A stretch of 64,000 bases of DNA from Candidatus Flexifilum affinis (lineage in GTDB: Bacteria > Chloroflexota > Anaerolineae > Aggregatilineales > Phototrophicaceae), in the NCBI GenBank assembly GCA_016713325.1, contig JADJPJ010000021.1, forward strand, positions 62,001 to 126,000, read 5' to 3'. A program made the position numbers and the translations under genes. Shown one piece after another: positions 46,065 to 55,572 of the stretch (position 1 is the stretch's first letter; each line of letters starts with the position of its first letter). The notes beneath the pieces were generated by a model, which was given only the letters and a program-made list of their open reading frames with translations, did no database searches and was not told the origin of the DNA.

Positions 46065-47981
46065 ATGAAAAGTCCGAAGATCGTTCTGTTTGTTCTCGTC
46101 GTTCTGCTCACCCTGGGGATTGCCTGGAGCGGTCTCGCGCAGGACATGAGCTATAACGAAGCCCCCATTCTCGCTGAACGTGTTGCTGCCGGCGACCTCC
46201 CCCCGGTCGAGGAACGGCTTCCCGTAAACCCCGATGTCTCCACTCCCATTGACCAGGTCGGAACCTATGGTGGCTCGCTCCAGCTGCTGGCGGATCTTCC
46301 TACCTCGTGGGGCGATGCCGCAAACATTATCCGCGCCTTCCTGATCGAGCGTGATCACCGGACGGGCGATGAACTGCAGCCCGGTCTGGCGGAAAGCTGG
46401 GCACTTTCCGACGACGGCATGGAGTTCACGCTGACGCTACGTGAGGGACTGAAATGGTCGGATGGTGCGCCATTCACTACCGACGATCTCGTGTTCATGT
46501 GGGAGGATCTCTACATGAACGCGGAAGTAACGCCTGGTGGTCCTCCCGGATTTTTCCAGCCCGGTGGCGAGCCGATGCAGGTCGAGAAGGTCGATGACCT
46601 GACCATCAAGTACACCTTCAGCGTGCCGTATTATGTTGCTCCATATTACTTCACTCACTGGGGCGATTGGTACGGCAGTCAGCAGTGCTGCTTCCAGGCG
46701 AAGCACGTGCTCTCGACGTACCACATCAATTACAACGAGGACGCCGATGCCCTTGCTCAGGAAGCGGGCTTCGAGCACTGGTACGAACTGCTTCAGACCA
46801 AGCTCGTCTCTAACGGTGTGCACGATCCTGAGGTTCCAGGGATGGGACCCTGGGTACCTGTAGAAGTGACAACCGACGGAATCCGGCTGGAACGAAACCC
46901 ATACTACTACCGTGTGGACACCGAAGGCAACCAGCTCCCTTACATCGACTCTGTTCGCGCTACCTACCGCGCCAGCAACGAGGAACGCATCCTTTCGATT
47001 ATTGCCGGCGATGTGGACTTCCGTGTCAGCGCGCTCTCCCCAGCCGACTATCCTGTGCTTCAGGAGAACGAGGCGAATGGCGGCTACACGACATATCTCC
47101 TTAACCCGGAAATGCCGGCCGCCATCGACATTCACGTCAATCTCACCTACACACCGCTTGAAGGGGAAGACCCCGTTCTTGCCGATCTGTTCCGTGAAGC
47201 GGGCTTCCGACAGGCGCTGTCGCTCGCGCTCAACCGGGAAGAGATCAACGAACTTGTCTTCCTGGGCACAGCGGAGCCCGTTCAACTCACGGTGAACAGG
47301 GACTCGACCATCTACAAAGAAGAATGGGCGCAGTCCTTTGCCCAGTATGATCCGGACGCGGCAAACGCGCTGCTGGATGAGCTGGGCCTGGCGCGTGGAT
47401 CAAACGGCATGCGCACCCGTCCCGACGGTTCGCCGCTGGAGCTGATTTTCCAGGTGCCGCAGCAGTTGGCGCCAAACGTTCAGGCCAGCGAGCTCATCGT
47501 CAAGTACTGGCAGGATGTGGGTCTCGACGTGAACCTTCAGATTCAGGATATCGGTCTGGTGGTCAACGGGCTGATTGACGCATCCTATCAGATCAGTTCC
47601 TTCCTGTATGAGCTGGGCGGCGATTTGAACCTGGCGATGAACGGTTCCGATGTCTGGAACAGCTTTGCCAGTGTTCGGCGGTGGCAGGAGTGGAACGGTT
47701 CTGGCGGAGAGGCAGGAGTGGAACCACCGGAAGAGTGGATCGCGATGTTCGAGCTTCTCAACCGGCGCGCGAATGTGCCTATGGAACAGGTTCTGGAAGA
47801 CGCGGCGGTGCTGCTCCAGTATCAGGCGGACAACATCGTGACGATTGGCGTGGTCGGTTATGCGCAGGCGCCTGCGATCATCAAGAACGGCCTGATGAAC
47901 ACCGATCCATCCTTCGGCGATATCTGGATCTGGGATCGCATTGGCGGCCACCGCGCTTATCAGTGGTACTGGCAGCCGTAA
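46065..47981 (+). CDS. ABC transporter substrate-binding protein, family 5 (oligosaccharide type)
   Basis: A 638-residue exported binding protein with a Sec signal peptide (KIVLFVLVVLLTLGIAWSGL, then AQD). The ATG at 46065 has GGAGA eight bases upstream; a TTG at 46050 is less likely. The family-5 features are LAESWALSDDGMEFTLTLRE near residue 105, WSDGAPFTTDDLVFMWEDLY, and RQALSLALNREEINELVFLG near 390. The conserved WSDGAPFTTDDLVF...W and length near 640 fit the branch used for plant oligosaccharides. It heads the operon SBP-DppB-DppC-GH51 and diverges from the glycosidase operon, so it probably imports an arabinose-, rhamnose- or glucose-bearing oligosaccharide. Confidence 0.92.
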   Translation: MKSPKIVLFVLVVLLTLGIAWSGLAQDMSYNEAPILAERVAAGDLPPVEERLPVNPDVSTPIDQVGTYGGSLQLLADLPTSWGDAANIIRAFLIERDHRTGDELQPGLAESWALSDDGMEFTLTLREGLKWSDGAPFTTDDLVFMWEDLYMNAEVTPGGPPGFFQPGGEPMQVEKVDDLTIKYTFSVPYYVAPYYFTHWGDWYGSQQCCFQAKHVLSTYHINYNEDADALAQEAGFEHWYELLQTKLVSNGVHDPEVPGMGPWVPVEVTTDGIRLERNPYYYRVDTEGNQLPYIDSVRATYRASNEERILSIIAGDVDFRVSALSPADYPVLQENEANGGYTTYLLNPEMPAAIDIHVNLTYTPLEGEDPVLADLFREAGFRQALSLALNREEINELVFLGTAEPVQLTVNRDSTIYKEEWAQSFAQYDPDAANALLDELGLARGSNGMRTRPDGSPLELIFQVPQQLAPNVQASELIVKYWQDVGLDVNLQIQDIGLVVNGLIDASYQISSFLYELGGDLNLAMNGSDVWNSFASVRRWQEWNGSGGEAGVEPPEEWIAMFELLNRRANVPMEQVLEDAAVLLQYQADNIVTIGVVGYAQAPAIIKNGLMNTDPSFGDIWIWDRIGGHRAYQWYWQP

Positions 47982-47992
47982 GTATTGGAAAT

Positions 47993-48031
47993 GGTGACTG
48001 AGATGCCTCTTCACGAGGCACCTCAGTCACC
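47993..48031 (+). terminator. Intercistronic stem-loop between SBP and DppB
   Basis: GGTGACTGAG-A-TGCCTC (47993-48009) pairs with GAGGCA-C-CTCAGTCACC (48015-48031) with one internal mismatch and a 5-base loop. It lies 11 bases after the SBP stop and 15 before the permease ATG. No T-tract follows, so RNA protection and uneven expression are more likely than full termination. Confidence 0.7.
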
Positions 48032-48046
48032 TCCCCAAAAAACCAC

Positions 48047-49039
48047 ATGTTGTCCTACATTGTACGTCGACTCCTGTATATGCTCGTGACGCTGGTACTC
48101 CTGTCGTTCGCGGTCTTCACGATTATCCAGCTTCCCAAAGGGGACTACATCGACACGGTCGTTGCCAGCCTGGCGATGAACAACAATCAGCTCACGACTG
48201 GCGAGATCGAGGCTCTAAGGGAACGATATGGGCTGGATCAGACATTCATCGAGCAGTACCTGAAGTGGACACGTAACTTTCTTCAGGGCGATCTTGGCAT
48301 GTCGTTTCAGTGGCGGCTGCCGGTCCTTCCCCTGATCCTCGAACGACTGCCGGCGACCATCATCATCTCGCTTGCTACACTGCTGGTGACCTATACTATT
48401 GGAATACTGGTTGGCATTTACTCTGCAACGCACCAGTATTCGGTTGGCGACTACGCGGCCAGCGTCATCGGCTTCGTCGGGCTGGCGACGCCGAACTTCC
48501 TTCTGGCCCTGATCCTGCTGTACCTGGGATTCTCGGTATTCAACGTGAGCCTGCTAGGGTTGTTCTCCCGCGAGTATGTCGATGCACCGTGGAGCCTGGC
48601 AAAACTACTCGACCTGCTTGCCCACTTGCCAATTCCCATCATTGTCATTGGCAGCGCCGGCGCTGCCGGACTCATTCGCGTCATGCGCGCCATGCTTCTC
48701 GACGAGCTGCGCAAGCAGTACGTGATTACGGCTCGATCCAAGGGGCTGAGCGAGCAACGGCTTATCTTCAAGTACCCGGTACGCGTGGCCCTCAATCCGG
48801 TTATCAGTGGGCTGGGTGGCGTGTTTGTCTATATCGTTTCGGGTGAGACCATCACCAGTATTGTTCTCGGTCTGCCGACAACCGGTTCGCTGCTGTATGG
48901 GGCGCTGCTCAACCAGGATATGTTTCTCGCCGGCAGTATCGTCATGGTGCTCAGTGTGCTCACCGTCTTCGGTACGCTGTTCTCGGACCTACTACTTGTT
49001 CTTGCCGACCCGCGCATTCGCTACGAGGGGAGGACCTGA
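48047..49039 (+). CDS. ABC transporter permease, DppB type
   Basis: A 330-residue membrane protein. The N-terminus SYIVRRLLYMLVTLVLLSFA is the usual first helix; RYGLDQTFIEQYLKWTRNFL and GDLGMSFQW follow. The docking loop reads RKQYVITARSKGLSEQRLIF, and the end is LVLADPRIRYEGRT. No good ribosome binding site is visible; translation may depend on the transcript downstream of the hairpin. It ends one base before the DppC ATG at 49041. Confidence 0.92.
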   Translation: MLSYIVRRLLYMLVTLVLLSFAVFTIIQLPKGDYIDTVVASLAMNNNQLTTGEIEALRERYGLDQTFIEQYLKWTRNFLQGDLGMSFQWRLPVLPLILERLPATIIISLATLLVTYTIGILVGIYSATHQYSVGDYAASVIGFVGLATPNFLLALILLYLGFSVFNVSLLGLFSREYVDAPWSLAKLLDLLAHLPIPIIVIGSAGAAGLIRVMRAMLLDELRKQYVITARSKGLSEQRLIFKYPVRVALNPVISGLGGVFVYIVSGETITSIVLGLPTTGSLLYGALLNQDMFLAGSIVMVLSVLTVFGTLFSDLLLVLADPRIRYEGRT

Positions 49040-49040
49040 T

Positions 49041-50156
49041 ATGGCAACTGTCCCGCAACCCATGAGCAAAGCCGCAGAACGCTACTATGCTGCGAGTCAG
49101 TGGCAGCTCATGTGGCGCAAGCTGAAGCGGCACCGCCTGGCAGTTGTGTCCGGGATCTTCCTGGGGATGTTCTATTTCGTCGCCCTCTTTGCGGAGTTCT
49201 TTACCACACAGGACATGGCGGAATTCAGCTCCACCTATGCGTTCGCACCACCACAGCGAATTCACTTCGTCGACGAGCAGGGGGTCTTTCACCTACAGCC
49301 GTTTGTCTACGACCTCAGTGCGGACCGCGACCCTAAGACGCTGCGCAAAGTCTTTGTAGAAGATACGAGTGTGAAGCACCAGGTTCAATTCTTCACGCGC
49401 GGTGAACCCTACGTCCTGTGGGGCTTGATCCCAACTGACCTGCACCTCATGGGTACCGAGGAAGGGCCATTTTTCATTATGGGGGCTGACCGGCTGGGGC
49501 GCGATCTGTTTTCGCGCATTATCATGGCCTCTCGCGTAAGCCTGACGATCGGCCTGGTGGGTGTGACCCTGAGCTTTGTGCTGGGGACCATCATTGGCGG
49601 CATTTCCGGCTATTTTGGCGGCGCAGTGGACACCTTCATCCAGCGGATCATCGAGTTTCTGTCTGCTCTGCCGACGATCCCCCTGTGGATGGCATTGAGT
49701 ACCGCTGTCCCCCTCACCTGGGATCCCATTGCGGTATATTTCGCCATCACCGTCGTGCTGTCAATCATTGGCTGGACAGGACTGGCGCGAATCGTGCGCG
49801 GCAAGATCATCAGCCTGCGCGAAGAAGACTATGTCATGGCGGCCAGAATATCAAACGCGCGCGAGTCCAAGATCCTCCTGCGGCATCTCATCCCCAACTT
49901 TGCAAGCTATCTGATTGTCTCCGTTACGCTGGCGATCCCGGGGATGATTCTGGGTGAGACCGCCCTGAGCTTCCTGGGGCTTGGGCTGCGTCCACCCGTC
50001 GTCAGTTGGGGAGTCCTCTTGCAGGACGCCATGAATCTGCAATCCCTTGCGCTCTACCCCTGGCTCCTGGTTCCTGGCCTGTTTGTGATCTTCTTTGTGC
50101 TGTGTTTCAATTTGTTTGGCGATGGCCTGCGCGATGCAGCCGATCCGTACAAGTAG
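49041..50156 (+). CDS. ABC transporter permease, DppC type, with long external loop
   Basis: A 371-residue membrane protein, longer than the usual 280-300. The ATG at 49041 has GAGGGGAGGACC upstream. Helix 1 (LAVVSGIFLGMFYFVALFAE) is followed by about 85 residues outside the membrane (YAFAPPQRIHFVDEQGVFHL, PTDLHLMGTEEGPF) before the standard GADRLGRDLFSRIIMASRVS block. The docking loop is DYVMAARISNARESKILLRH and the end is NLFGDGLRDAADPYK. The enlarged loop occurs in DppC proteins of oligosaccharide systems and may contact the binding protein. It is two bases from the GH51 gene. Confidence 0.92.
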   Translation: MATVPQPMSKAAERYYAASQWQLMWRKLKRHRLAVVSGIFLGMFYFVALFAEFFTTQDMAEFSSTYAFAPPQRIHFVDEQGVFHLQPFVYDLSADRDPKTLRKVFVEDTSVKHQVQFFTRGEPYVLWGLIPTDLHLMGTEEGPFFIMGADRLGRDLFSRIIMASRVSLTIGLVGVTLSFVLGTIIGGISGYFGGAVDTFIQRIIEFLSALPTIPLWMALSTAVPLTWDPIAVYFAITVVLSIIGWTGLARIVRGKIISLREEDYVMAARISNARESKILLRHLIPNFASYLIVSVTLAIPGMILGETALSFLGLGLRPPVVSWGVLLQDAMNLQSLALYPWLLVPGLFVIFFVLCFNLFGDGLRDAADPYK

Positions 50157-50158
50157 CC

Positions 50159-51655
50159 ATGATGCGCTCGACAATAGACGTCTTGCTCGACGAGCCGATT
50201 GGGACCATCAATCGGAACCTTTATGGTCACTTCATCGAACACCTCGGGCGCTGCATCGATGATGGCCTGTGGGTGGGTGAGGACTCGACGATTCCCAACG
50301 AGCACGGCATCCGCCTCGATGTGATCCGCGCGCTCCAGAAGATTCGGCCCCCACTTCTGCGCTGGCCCGGCGGCAGCTTTGCCGACGACTATCACTGGCA
50401 GGATGGCATAGGACCCCGCTCGGAACGACCACGACGGGTCAATATCTGGTGGGGCAATGCGATCGAGACTAACGCGTTCGGAACCCATGAATTCATGCAC
50501 CTGTGTCGCGCTATCGGAGCGCAGCCCTATCTATGCGGCAATGTTGGCAACGGCACACCGCGCGAGCTGCGTGAGTGGGTCGAATACTGCAACTATCCTG
50601 CCGGTACAACGCTCAGCGACTCACGAATCCGGAATGGCGCTGAGCATCCCTTTGGGGTGAAATACTGGGCAATTGGCAATGAGAGCTGGCATTCGGGCGG
50701 GTCGTTCAATCCGGAAGAGTACGTCACCGAATACTGCCGCTTCAGTACCTTCGCCCGTGAGTTCGGACCGGACAAGCTGTACCTCGTTGCCTGTGGGCCG
50801 TCGGGCAACGATCTGAGCTGGACGGAGCGCTTCTTCACGCGTTTGAAGGACCGGATCGCGCCGATCACGCTTCATGCTTTCTCTGGACACTACTATATTG
50901 GGCGCGCGGGAACGGCGACGGGTTTCAGCGAGGATGAATGGTACGATCTGCTCTGGCAGGTTCGCGCCATCGAGACTCTGATCGTCGAGCAGCGCGCCTT
51001 GATGGACCAGTTCGATCCGGAGCGGAAAGTCCATTTCGTTGTGGATGAATGGGGTGCTCTGCATCCTCCTGAACCCGGTGGGTCAGCATCCATTCTGTGG
51101 CAGCAGAGTTCTCTGCGTGACGGGCTATTTGCTGCCCTTGTCCTCAACATATTCAACCGCCATGCGGAGAAGGTCACAATGGCGAATCTGGCGCAGGCTG
51201 TGAATGTGGTCCAGGCACTGATTCTGACTGAAGAAGAACGAATGGTGGTCACGCCTACGTATCATGTCTTTGATATGTATCAGTCGCACCAGGGAGCACA
51301 ATCCATTCGTCTGGTGGTCGACTCGCCCGAGACGGATTTCTCGTATGGTGATGAGGCCAAATCTATCCCCGCTCTCACTGGCTCTGCGTCGCTGCGCGAT
51401 GGAATACTCACGCTGACCATCGTCAACACCAGCCTCGGTGAGCACTGCGAGGCGACTCTGCGAATCCATGGCGCTGTGGCGCGTGAAATGCGCGAGACTG
51501 TACTGACCCATGAGAACATTCGCGCCCACAATACGTTTGTTGATCCCGATCAGGTTGTACCCTCGGCCGTACGTACGATGCCCGTGGAAGGCAGCGCAAT
51601 CGTCCATACATTCGGCCCGCGCTCAGTCTCGAAGCTTCAGTTCGCGCTATCTTGA
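50159..51655 (+). CDS. GH51 family alpha-L-arabinofuranosidase
   Basis: A 498-residue cytoplasmic enzyme. Hallmarks: NRNLYGHFIEHLGRCIDDGL (about residues 18-37), LRWPGGSFADDYHWQDGIG, NAFGTHEFMHLCRAIGAQPY, the acid/base Glu in YWAIGNESWHSGG (about 180), and the nucleophile Glu in FVVDEWGALH (about 297). The C-terminal beta-sandwich has QSIRLVVDSPETDFSYGDEA. It should remove L-arabinose from imported arabino-oligosaccharides, coupled to the transporter genes two bases upstream. The last nine bases overlap the convergent small gene. Confidence 0.95.
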   Translation: MMRSTIDVLLDEPIGTINRNLYGHFIEHLGRCIDDGLWVGEDSTIPNEHGIRLDVIRALQKIRPPLLRWPGGSFADDYHWQDGIGPRSERPRRVNIWWGNAIETNAFGTHEFMHLCRAIGAQPYLCGNVGNGTPRELREWVEYCNYPAGTTLSDSRIRNGAEHPFGVKYWAIGNESWHSGGSFNPEEYVTEYCRFSTFAREFGPDKLYLVACGPSGNDLSWTERFFTRLKDRIAPITLHAFSGHYYIGRAGTATGFSEDEWYDLLWQVRAIETLIVEQRALMDQFDPERKVHFVVDEWGALHPPEPGGSASILWQQSSLRDGLFAALVLNIFNRHAEKVTMANLAQAVNVVQALILTEEERMVVTPTYHVFDMYQSHQGAQSIRLVVDSPETDFSYGDEAKSIPALTGSASLRDGILTLTIVNTSLGEHCEATLRIHGAVAREMRETVLTHENIRAHNTFVDPDQVVPSAVRTMPVEGSAIVHTFGPRSVSKLQFALS

Positions 51656-52006
51656 GGTGGAGTCTGTAGGCTTCGGCGCGACCAGGACCTCCATGGGCGC
51701 TGACTCCCAGCGTTCACGCTCGGTCCTCAGCTGACTCAGAAGTGCGACTCGCGACTCTTCATTCTCGAAAAACGGGCAGGTCTCAAAGAAGGCAATCAGC
51801 TTATCCAGGCGATCCAGAAGCTGGACCTTGGTCGTTGCGCGTGCCCAGCTCTGCGGCACGTGTTGTCGATTCACGATGAACTCCGCTGCCCGGAAACGTT
51901 CATTGACGAGCCTGGCTGTCAGGCGTTCGGCCAGTACGGTCACTGCCCAGACGATGAGGGCCGCACCGAGCGCGAAGCCTAAGATGAGCAACAGGAGCGG
52001 CAGCAT
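51647..52006 (-). CDS. Small single-helix membrane protein of unknown function
   Basis: A 119-residue protein: one N-terminal membrane helix (LPLLLLILGFALGAALIVWA), then a soluble, mainly helical, charged part (KVQLLDRLDKLIAFFETCPF, QLRTERERWESAPM). I recognise no family. It lies nine bases after the DppF-type ATPase gene, so it is probably the third gene of that operon, and may be an accessory to the transporter; this is inferred from position only. Confidence 0.6.
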   Translation of the reverse strand: MLPLLLLILGFALGAALIVWAVTVLAERLTARLVNERFRAAEFIVNRQHVPQSWARATTKVQLLDRLDKLIAFFETCPFFENEESRVALLSQLRTERERWESAPMEVLVAPKPTDSTSR

Positions 52007-52015
52007 GTTCGTCGC

Positions 52016-53047
52016 TCAGTCTGCGCCTTTGAGTGATAACTCGCGGGCAAAGTGACAGGCCGCAAAGTGCCCGGGTGATACTTCTTCCCAGGCCGGCGCC
52101 TGTCGGCGGCAGACATCCTGAGCGTACTTGCAGCGCGGATGAAAATAGCAACCACTGGGCGGGTTGGCGGGGTTGGCAATCTCGCCCGACAGGATGATTC
52201 GCTCTCTTTTCCTCTCCGGATCGGTCTTCGGCACAGCCGATAGCAGCGCCTCGGTATAGGGATGTTTCGGACCGGTAAACAGTTCCTCTGTTTCAGCCAG
52301 CTCTACCAGTTTGCCGACGTACATCACTCCGACGCGGTCGGAAATATGCTCTACAACGGAAAGGTCGTGTGCAATAAACAGATAGGTCAGGTGAAATTCT
52401 TCTTGAAGATCCTGAAGTAGATTGAGAATTTGCGCCTGAATGGAGACATCGAGAGCGGATACAGCCTCGTCACAGACGACCAGGCGTGGATTGGGTGCCA
52501 GCGAGCGGGCTATGCCGATACGCTGTCGCTGTCCACCGGAAAACGCGTGAGGATATCGCTTCATATGCTGGACGTCCAGACCGACGACGCGCATCAGTGC
52601 CCGGACTTTCTCGATTAGCTCAACGCCTCGGGCAAGGCCGTTGTTGATGAGCGGCTCGGCGATGATGTCCAGTACGGTCATGCGCGGATCGAGGGAAGCA
52701 TACGGATCCTGGAAGATCATGTGAAAGTGTCGTCGAACGCCGCGGAGCTCCTCAGTGCTGAGGGTTGCCAGATCGACAACTCTGTTATCCGGCAACCGGA
52801 GTTGTATTTCACCCGAATCCGGTCGCATGGCTCGCACGACGCATCGTCCCAGCGTTGTCTTCCCGCAACCAGACTCGCCGACCAATCCCAGCGTCTCACC
52901 CTCGTGTATTGTGAAACTCACGTCGTCGACGGCTTTGACATGGCCTGTGACGCGTCGCAAAAAGCCCTTTTCGATGGGAAAGTACTTCTTTAAGCCCTTA
53001 ACTTCCAGTAGCTTCGTACGCGTGTCCGACATAAGGTGGTCAGCCAT
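52016..53047 (-). CDS. ABC transporter ATPase, DppF type
   Basis: A 343-residue cytoplasmic ATPase. Walker A is [12 protein letters not shown] (near 60), the signature is [15 protein letters not shown] (near 165), Walker B is [12 protein letters not shown], and the His switch is in [20 protein letters not shown]. The C-terminal part has [20 protein letters not shown] and [16 protein letters not shown]. The ATG at 53047 has AGGAGG six bases upstream and overlaps the DppD end by eight bases. With DppD it supplies the power for the permeases encoded on the opposite strand at 48047-50156. Confidence 0.95.
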   Translation of the reverse strand: MADHLMSDTRTKLLEVKGLKKYFPIEKGFLRRVTGHVKAVDDVSFTIHEGETLGLVGESGCGKTTLGRCVVRAMRPDSGEIQLRLPDNRVVDLATLSTEELRGVRRHFHMIFQDPYASLDPRMTVLDIIAEPLINNGLARGVELIEKVRALMRVVGLDVQHMKRYPHAFSGGQRQRIGIARSLAPNPRLVVCDEAVSALDVSIQAQILNLLQDLQEEFHLTYLFIAHDLSVVEHISDRVGVMYVGKLVELAETEELFTGPKHPYTEALLSAVPKTDPERKRERIILSGEIANPANPPSGCYFHPRCKYAQDVCRRQAPAWEEVSPGHFAACHFARELSLKGAD

Positions 53048-54062
53048 GAAGGGCCTCCTGCTCCTGGCTATGGAGGAAACACCGAACATAGTGCTGGTTA
53101 CCCATATCCACCAGTGCAGGCACCGCCTGATTGCAGCGTCCGGCGATGGCTTCTGCGCATCGGGAATAGAATCCACACTCAATAGGGGGATCGAGTGGGA
53201 TCGGTACGTTTCCCTTGATGGCGTCTAATCGTGTACGTGCCTTTTGTCCAACTTTCGGGATCGAATTGAGCAGACGGGCAGTATAGGGATGCAAAGGATT
53301 TCTAAACAGCTCAACCGCGTTTGCGCGTTCCACCACACGACCGAGATACATGACGTTTACTTCGTCGGCTATCTCGGCAATAACACCCAGGTTGTGCGTG
53401 ATATAAATGATCGCCATGCCGAACTCCTCCTGAAGCTTCTTCATCAGCTCCAGGATCTGCGCCTGCACCGTGACATCGAGGGCTGTCGTCGGCTCGTCGG
53501 CGATCAATACCCGCGGATTACATGCCAGTGCCATGGCGATCATGGCGCGCTGGCGCATGCCGCCAGATAACTGATGCGGATATTCCCGAAAGCGCTGTGA
53601 TGGGTTCGAAATGCCGACCCGGTTGATCATGTCGATCGCCATATCCTGGGCTTCGCGCTTGTTCTTTGTGACGTGGAGAAGGATAGTCTCCATGATCTGG
53701 TCGCCTACCGTATGGACAGGAGAGAGGCTGGTCATAGGCTCCTGAAAGACCATGGAGATATCTTTTCCCCTGATCGAGCGTATCTCAGGGCCATTGGGTT
53801 CCAGTTTCGTTAGGTCAACAGGTGGTTGCTCACGGCGATCCAGACATATCTCCCCGTCTACGATCCGCCCCGGTGGTGGAACAATACGCAGTATCGACTG
53901 GGCTGTCACGCTCTTTCCACAGCCGCTCTCGCCGATGATGCCTACCGTCGTCGTCTCTCGAACGCGGAGATCGAATCCGTCAACAGCTTTGAGGATGCCT
54001 TCATCCAATTTGAAATATGTTCTTAGATTTCTTACTTCAAGCACGCAATTGTCTGCTATCAT
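53040..54062 (-). CDS. ABC transporter ATPase, DppD type
   Basis: A 340-residue ATPase, partner of the DppF-type protein. It has Walker [16 protein letters not shown] (near 40), [20 protein letters not shown] (Q-loop), [20 protein letters not shown], Walker [33 protein letters not shown], and the C-terminal extension [20 protein letters not shown] with [16 protein letters not shown]. It starts at 54062, divergent from the LacI gene, behind a promoter carrying the same operator as the transporter operon. Confidence 0.95.
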   Translation of the reverse strand: MIADNCVLEVRNLRTYFKLDEGILKAVDGFDLRVRETTTVGIIGESGCGKSVTAQSILRIVPPPGRIVDGEICLDRREQPPVDLTKLEPNGPEIRSIRGKDISMVFQEPMTSLSPVHTVGDQIMETILLHVTKNKREAQDMAIDMINRVGISNPSQRFREYPHQLSGGMRQRAMIAMALACNPRVLIADEPTTALDVTVQAQILELMKKLQEEFGMAIIYITHNLGVIAEIADEVNVMYLGRVVERANAVELFRNPLHPYTARLLNSIPKVGQKARTRLDAIKGNVPIPLDPPIECGFYSRCAEAIAGRCNQAVPALVDMGNQHYVRCFLHSQEQEALHG

Positions 54063-54124
54063 GCGCTTTGTGCTCCAGATGGCTGAACTTCAACCCTGTT
54101 GCGTCTAATAATTCCGTTAATTTG

Positions 54125-54180
54125 TGGTATCGTTACCATAGATAATCATACAATGTAACGTAATGACGAAGCAGTGTCAA
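54125..54180 (-). promoter_or_regulatory. Promoter of DppD-DppF operon with LacI-type operator
   Basis: On the minus strand TTGACA (complement of 54175-54180), a 17-base spacer and TACATT (complement of 54152-54157) make a plausible promoter. TGGTATCGTTACCA (54125-54138), symmetric except at two positions about a central CG, lies 14 bases further on, just past the start of transcription. It matches the site at 45906 at 13 of 14 bases. The gap also serves the divergent LacI gene. Confidence 0.75.
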
Positions 54181-54240
54181 GCGTCGCACCCGCATGATGC
54201 GGCGCAGTTCTACGGCTCATGCACACTCAGGTAGTTGAAA

Positions 54241-55269
54241 ATGCCAACCATTCAAGATGTCGCAGAACTTGCAGGTGTCGCCGCCATTACCGTCTCGCGC
54301 GTGATCAACAACAAGGGATACGTGCGTGAAGAGACGCGACGAAAGGTGGCCGAGGCGATTGCTGAACTGGGGTACGTTCCCAATACTCTGGCGCGCGGTC
54401 TCCGAGTGAAGCAGACTAAGACCATCGCCTTGATTCTGACAGATATCACAAACCCATTCTTCACGATCCTTGCGCGGGGCGTCGAAGATGTCGCAAACCA
54501 GGCTGGATTCAGTGTCTTCCTGTGCAACACGGATGAATCTGAAGCTAAACAAATGGAGTACCTGCGCGCCCTACTGCAGAGGCAGGTTGATGGTATTTTG
54601 CTGGTGCCGGCGCGCAGCACCAACGTGCCGATCGATCTCATTCGCAATCAGGGAGCGGAGGTCGTGGTGATAGACCGCCGCATCCCATATTCCCAGGTGG
54701 ACGTGATTCGATGTGAGTCTGTCAGCAGTTCGTACCGGCTGGTGACGCATCTTCTGGAATTGGGACACCGCCGAATCGCCATCCTCACCGGTCCAAGAGA
54801 GGTCTCGACCGCTGAAGATCGGGTGGCAGGTTACCGAGCGGCGCTCGCCGATGCCTCCATCGCCTTTGACGAGCAATATGTTACATACGGCCGGTATTCG
54901 CAGGAGAGCGGTTATGAGATGGCGCTGGAGCTACTGAAACTCGCCCCGTCTCCAACGGCTTTGTTTGCAAGCAACAATTTCATTGCGACCGGCGCCGTAC
55001 GGGCGGTCGAAAGCGCAGGACTGCGAATTCCCGAGGATATCTCAATCGTCACCTTTGACGACATGCCTGAGACGCTGGTGACGAAACCATTCTTCACCGC
55101 CATTGCCCAACCGAGCTATGAAATGGGTCAGCAAGCAGCCCAACTCTTGTTGAAGCGTATCAGCGGTGAAAAAGTGGGGGACTTTCAAGAGATGATTTTG
55201 CCGACCAGGCTGATGATCCGCACTTCGAGTGCTCCTCCAGTTCCTGACGTTTCCCTTCAAACCACCTGA
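54241..55269 (+). CDS. LacI family transcriptional regulator
   Basis: A 342-residue regulator. The helix-turn-helix is IQDVAELAGVAAITVSRVIN, the hinge is VPNTLARGLRVKQTKTIALI, and the effector domain ends with the IRIPEDISIVTFDDMPETLV-type strand. The ATG at 54241 fits the family start; a TTG two codons upstream is possible. It diverges from the DppD operon. The identical operator next to it and in the distant 45.9-kb promoter region marks it as the regulator of both transporter half-operons and of the GH116-GH78 operon. Confidence 0.94.
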   Translation: MPTIQDVAELAGVAAITVSRVINNKGYVREETRRKVAEAIAELGYVPNTLARGLRVKQTKTIALILTDITNPFFTILARGVEDVANQAGFSVFLCNTDESEAKQMEYLRALLQRQVDGILLVPARSTNVPIDLIRNQGAEVVVIDRRIPYSQVDVIRCESVSSSYRLVTHLLELGHRRIAILTGPREVSTAEDRVAGYRAALADASIAFDEQYVTYGRYSQESGYEMALELLKLAPSPTALFASNNFIATGAVRAVESAGLRIPEDISIVTFDDMPETLVTKPFFTAIAQPSYEMGQQAAQLLLKRISGEKVGDFQEMILPTRLMIRTSSAPPVPDVSLQTT

Positions 55270-55307
55270 AATTAGGGCGCGCAGCAGTTGTGCGGCAATG
55301 ATCTGAC

Positions 55308-55572
55308 GGGATTCGAACATGGCCAAGCAAGGAGAAAGCCCTGATAGGCACTCCTGGGGTTTTTTTCGGCTGGTGTCGAACTGAGGGATAGAGTGCCAAA
55401 AACTAGGCATCGTTGGGAGTTCCCCCTCCCTGAAGGCCCTGAATCATCGCCCAACTTCAATCGTCGCAACAATGAAGGCATTCGGCGCTTCATCGGTGAA
55501 ACGCAGGCCTCCGGCATGAGCTACCGCGAAGATCGGTGCGGCGCTCGGCATCCACTGGACGCGGGTGGTGCA
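55308..55572. repeat. Interspersed repeat, copy B
   Basis: About 265 bp related to 4586-4836, with a hairpin GGGAG/CTCCC near 55414-55429 corresponding to the perfect one in copy A. It lies between the end of the LacI gene and the original end of the FAD oxidoreductase gene. The last 50 codons of the present FAD frame run through this repeat, since a frameshift removes the natural stop. Confidence 0.6.

Noticed and set aside
55270..55350. GATTCGAAC resembling the T-loop of a minus-strand tRNA
   Set aside because: The five bases on each side do not pair, and no acceptor, D or anticodon arms can be drawn; the same word occurs in the other repeat copy.
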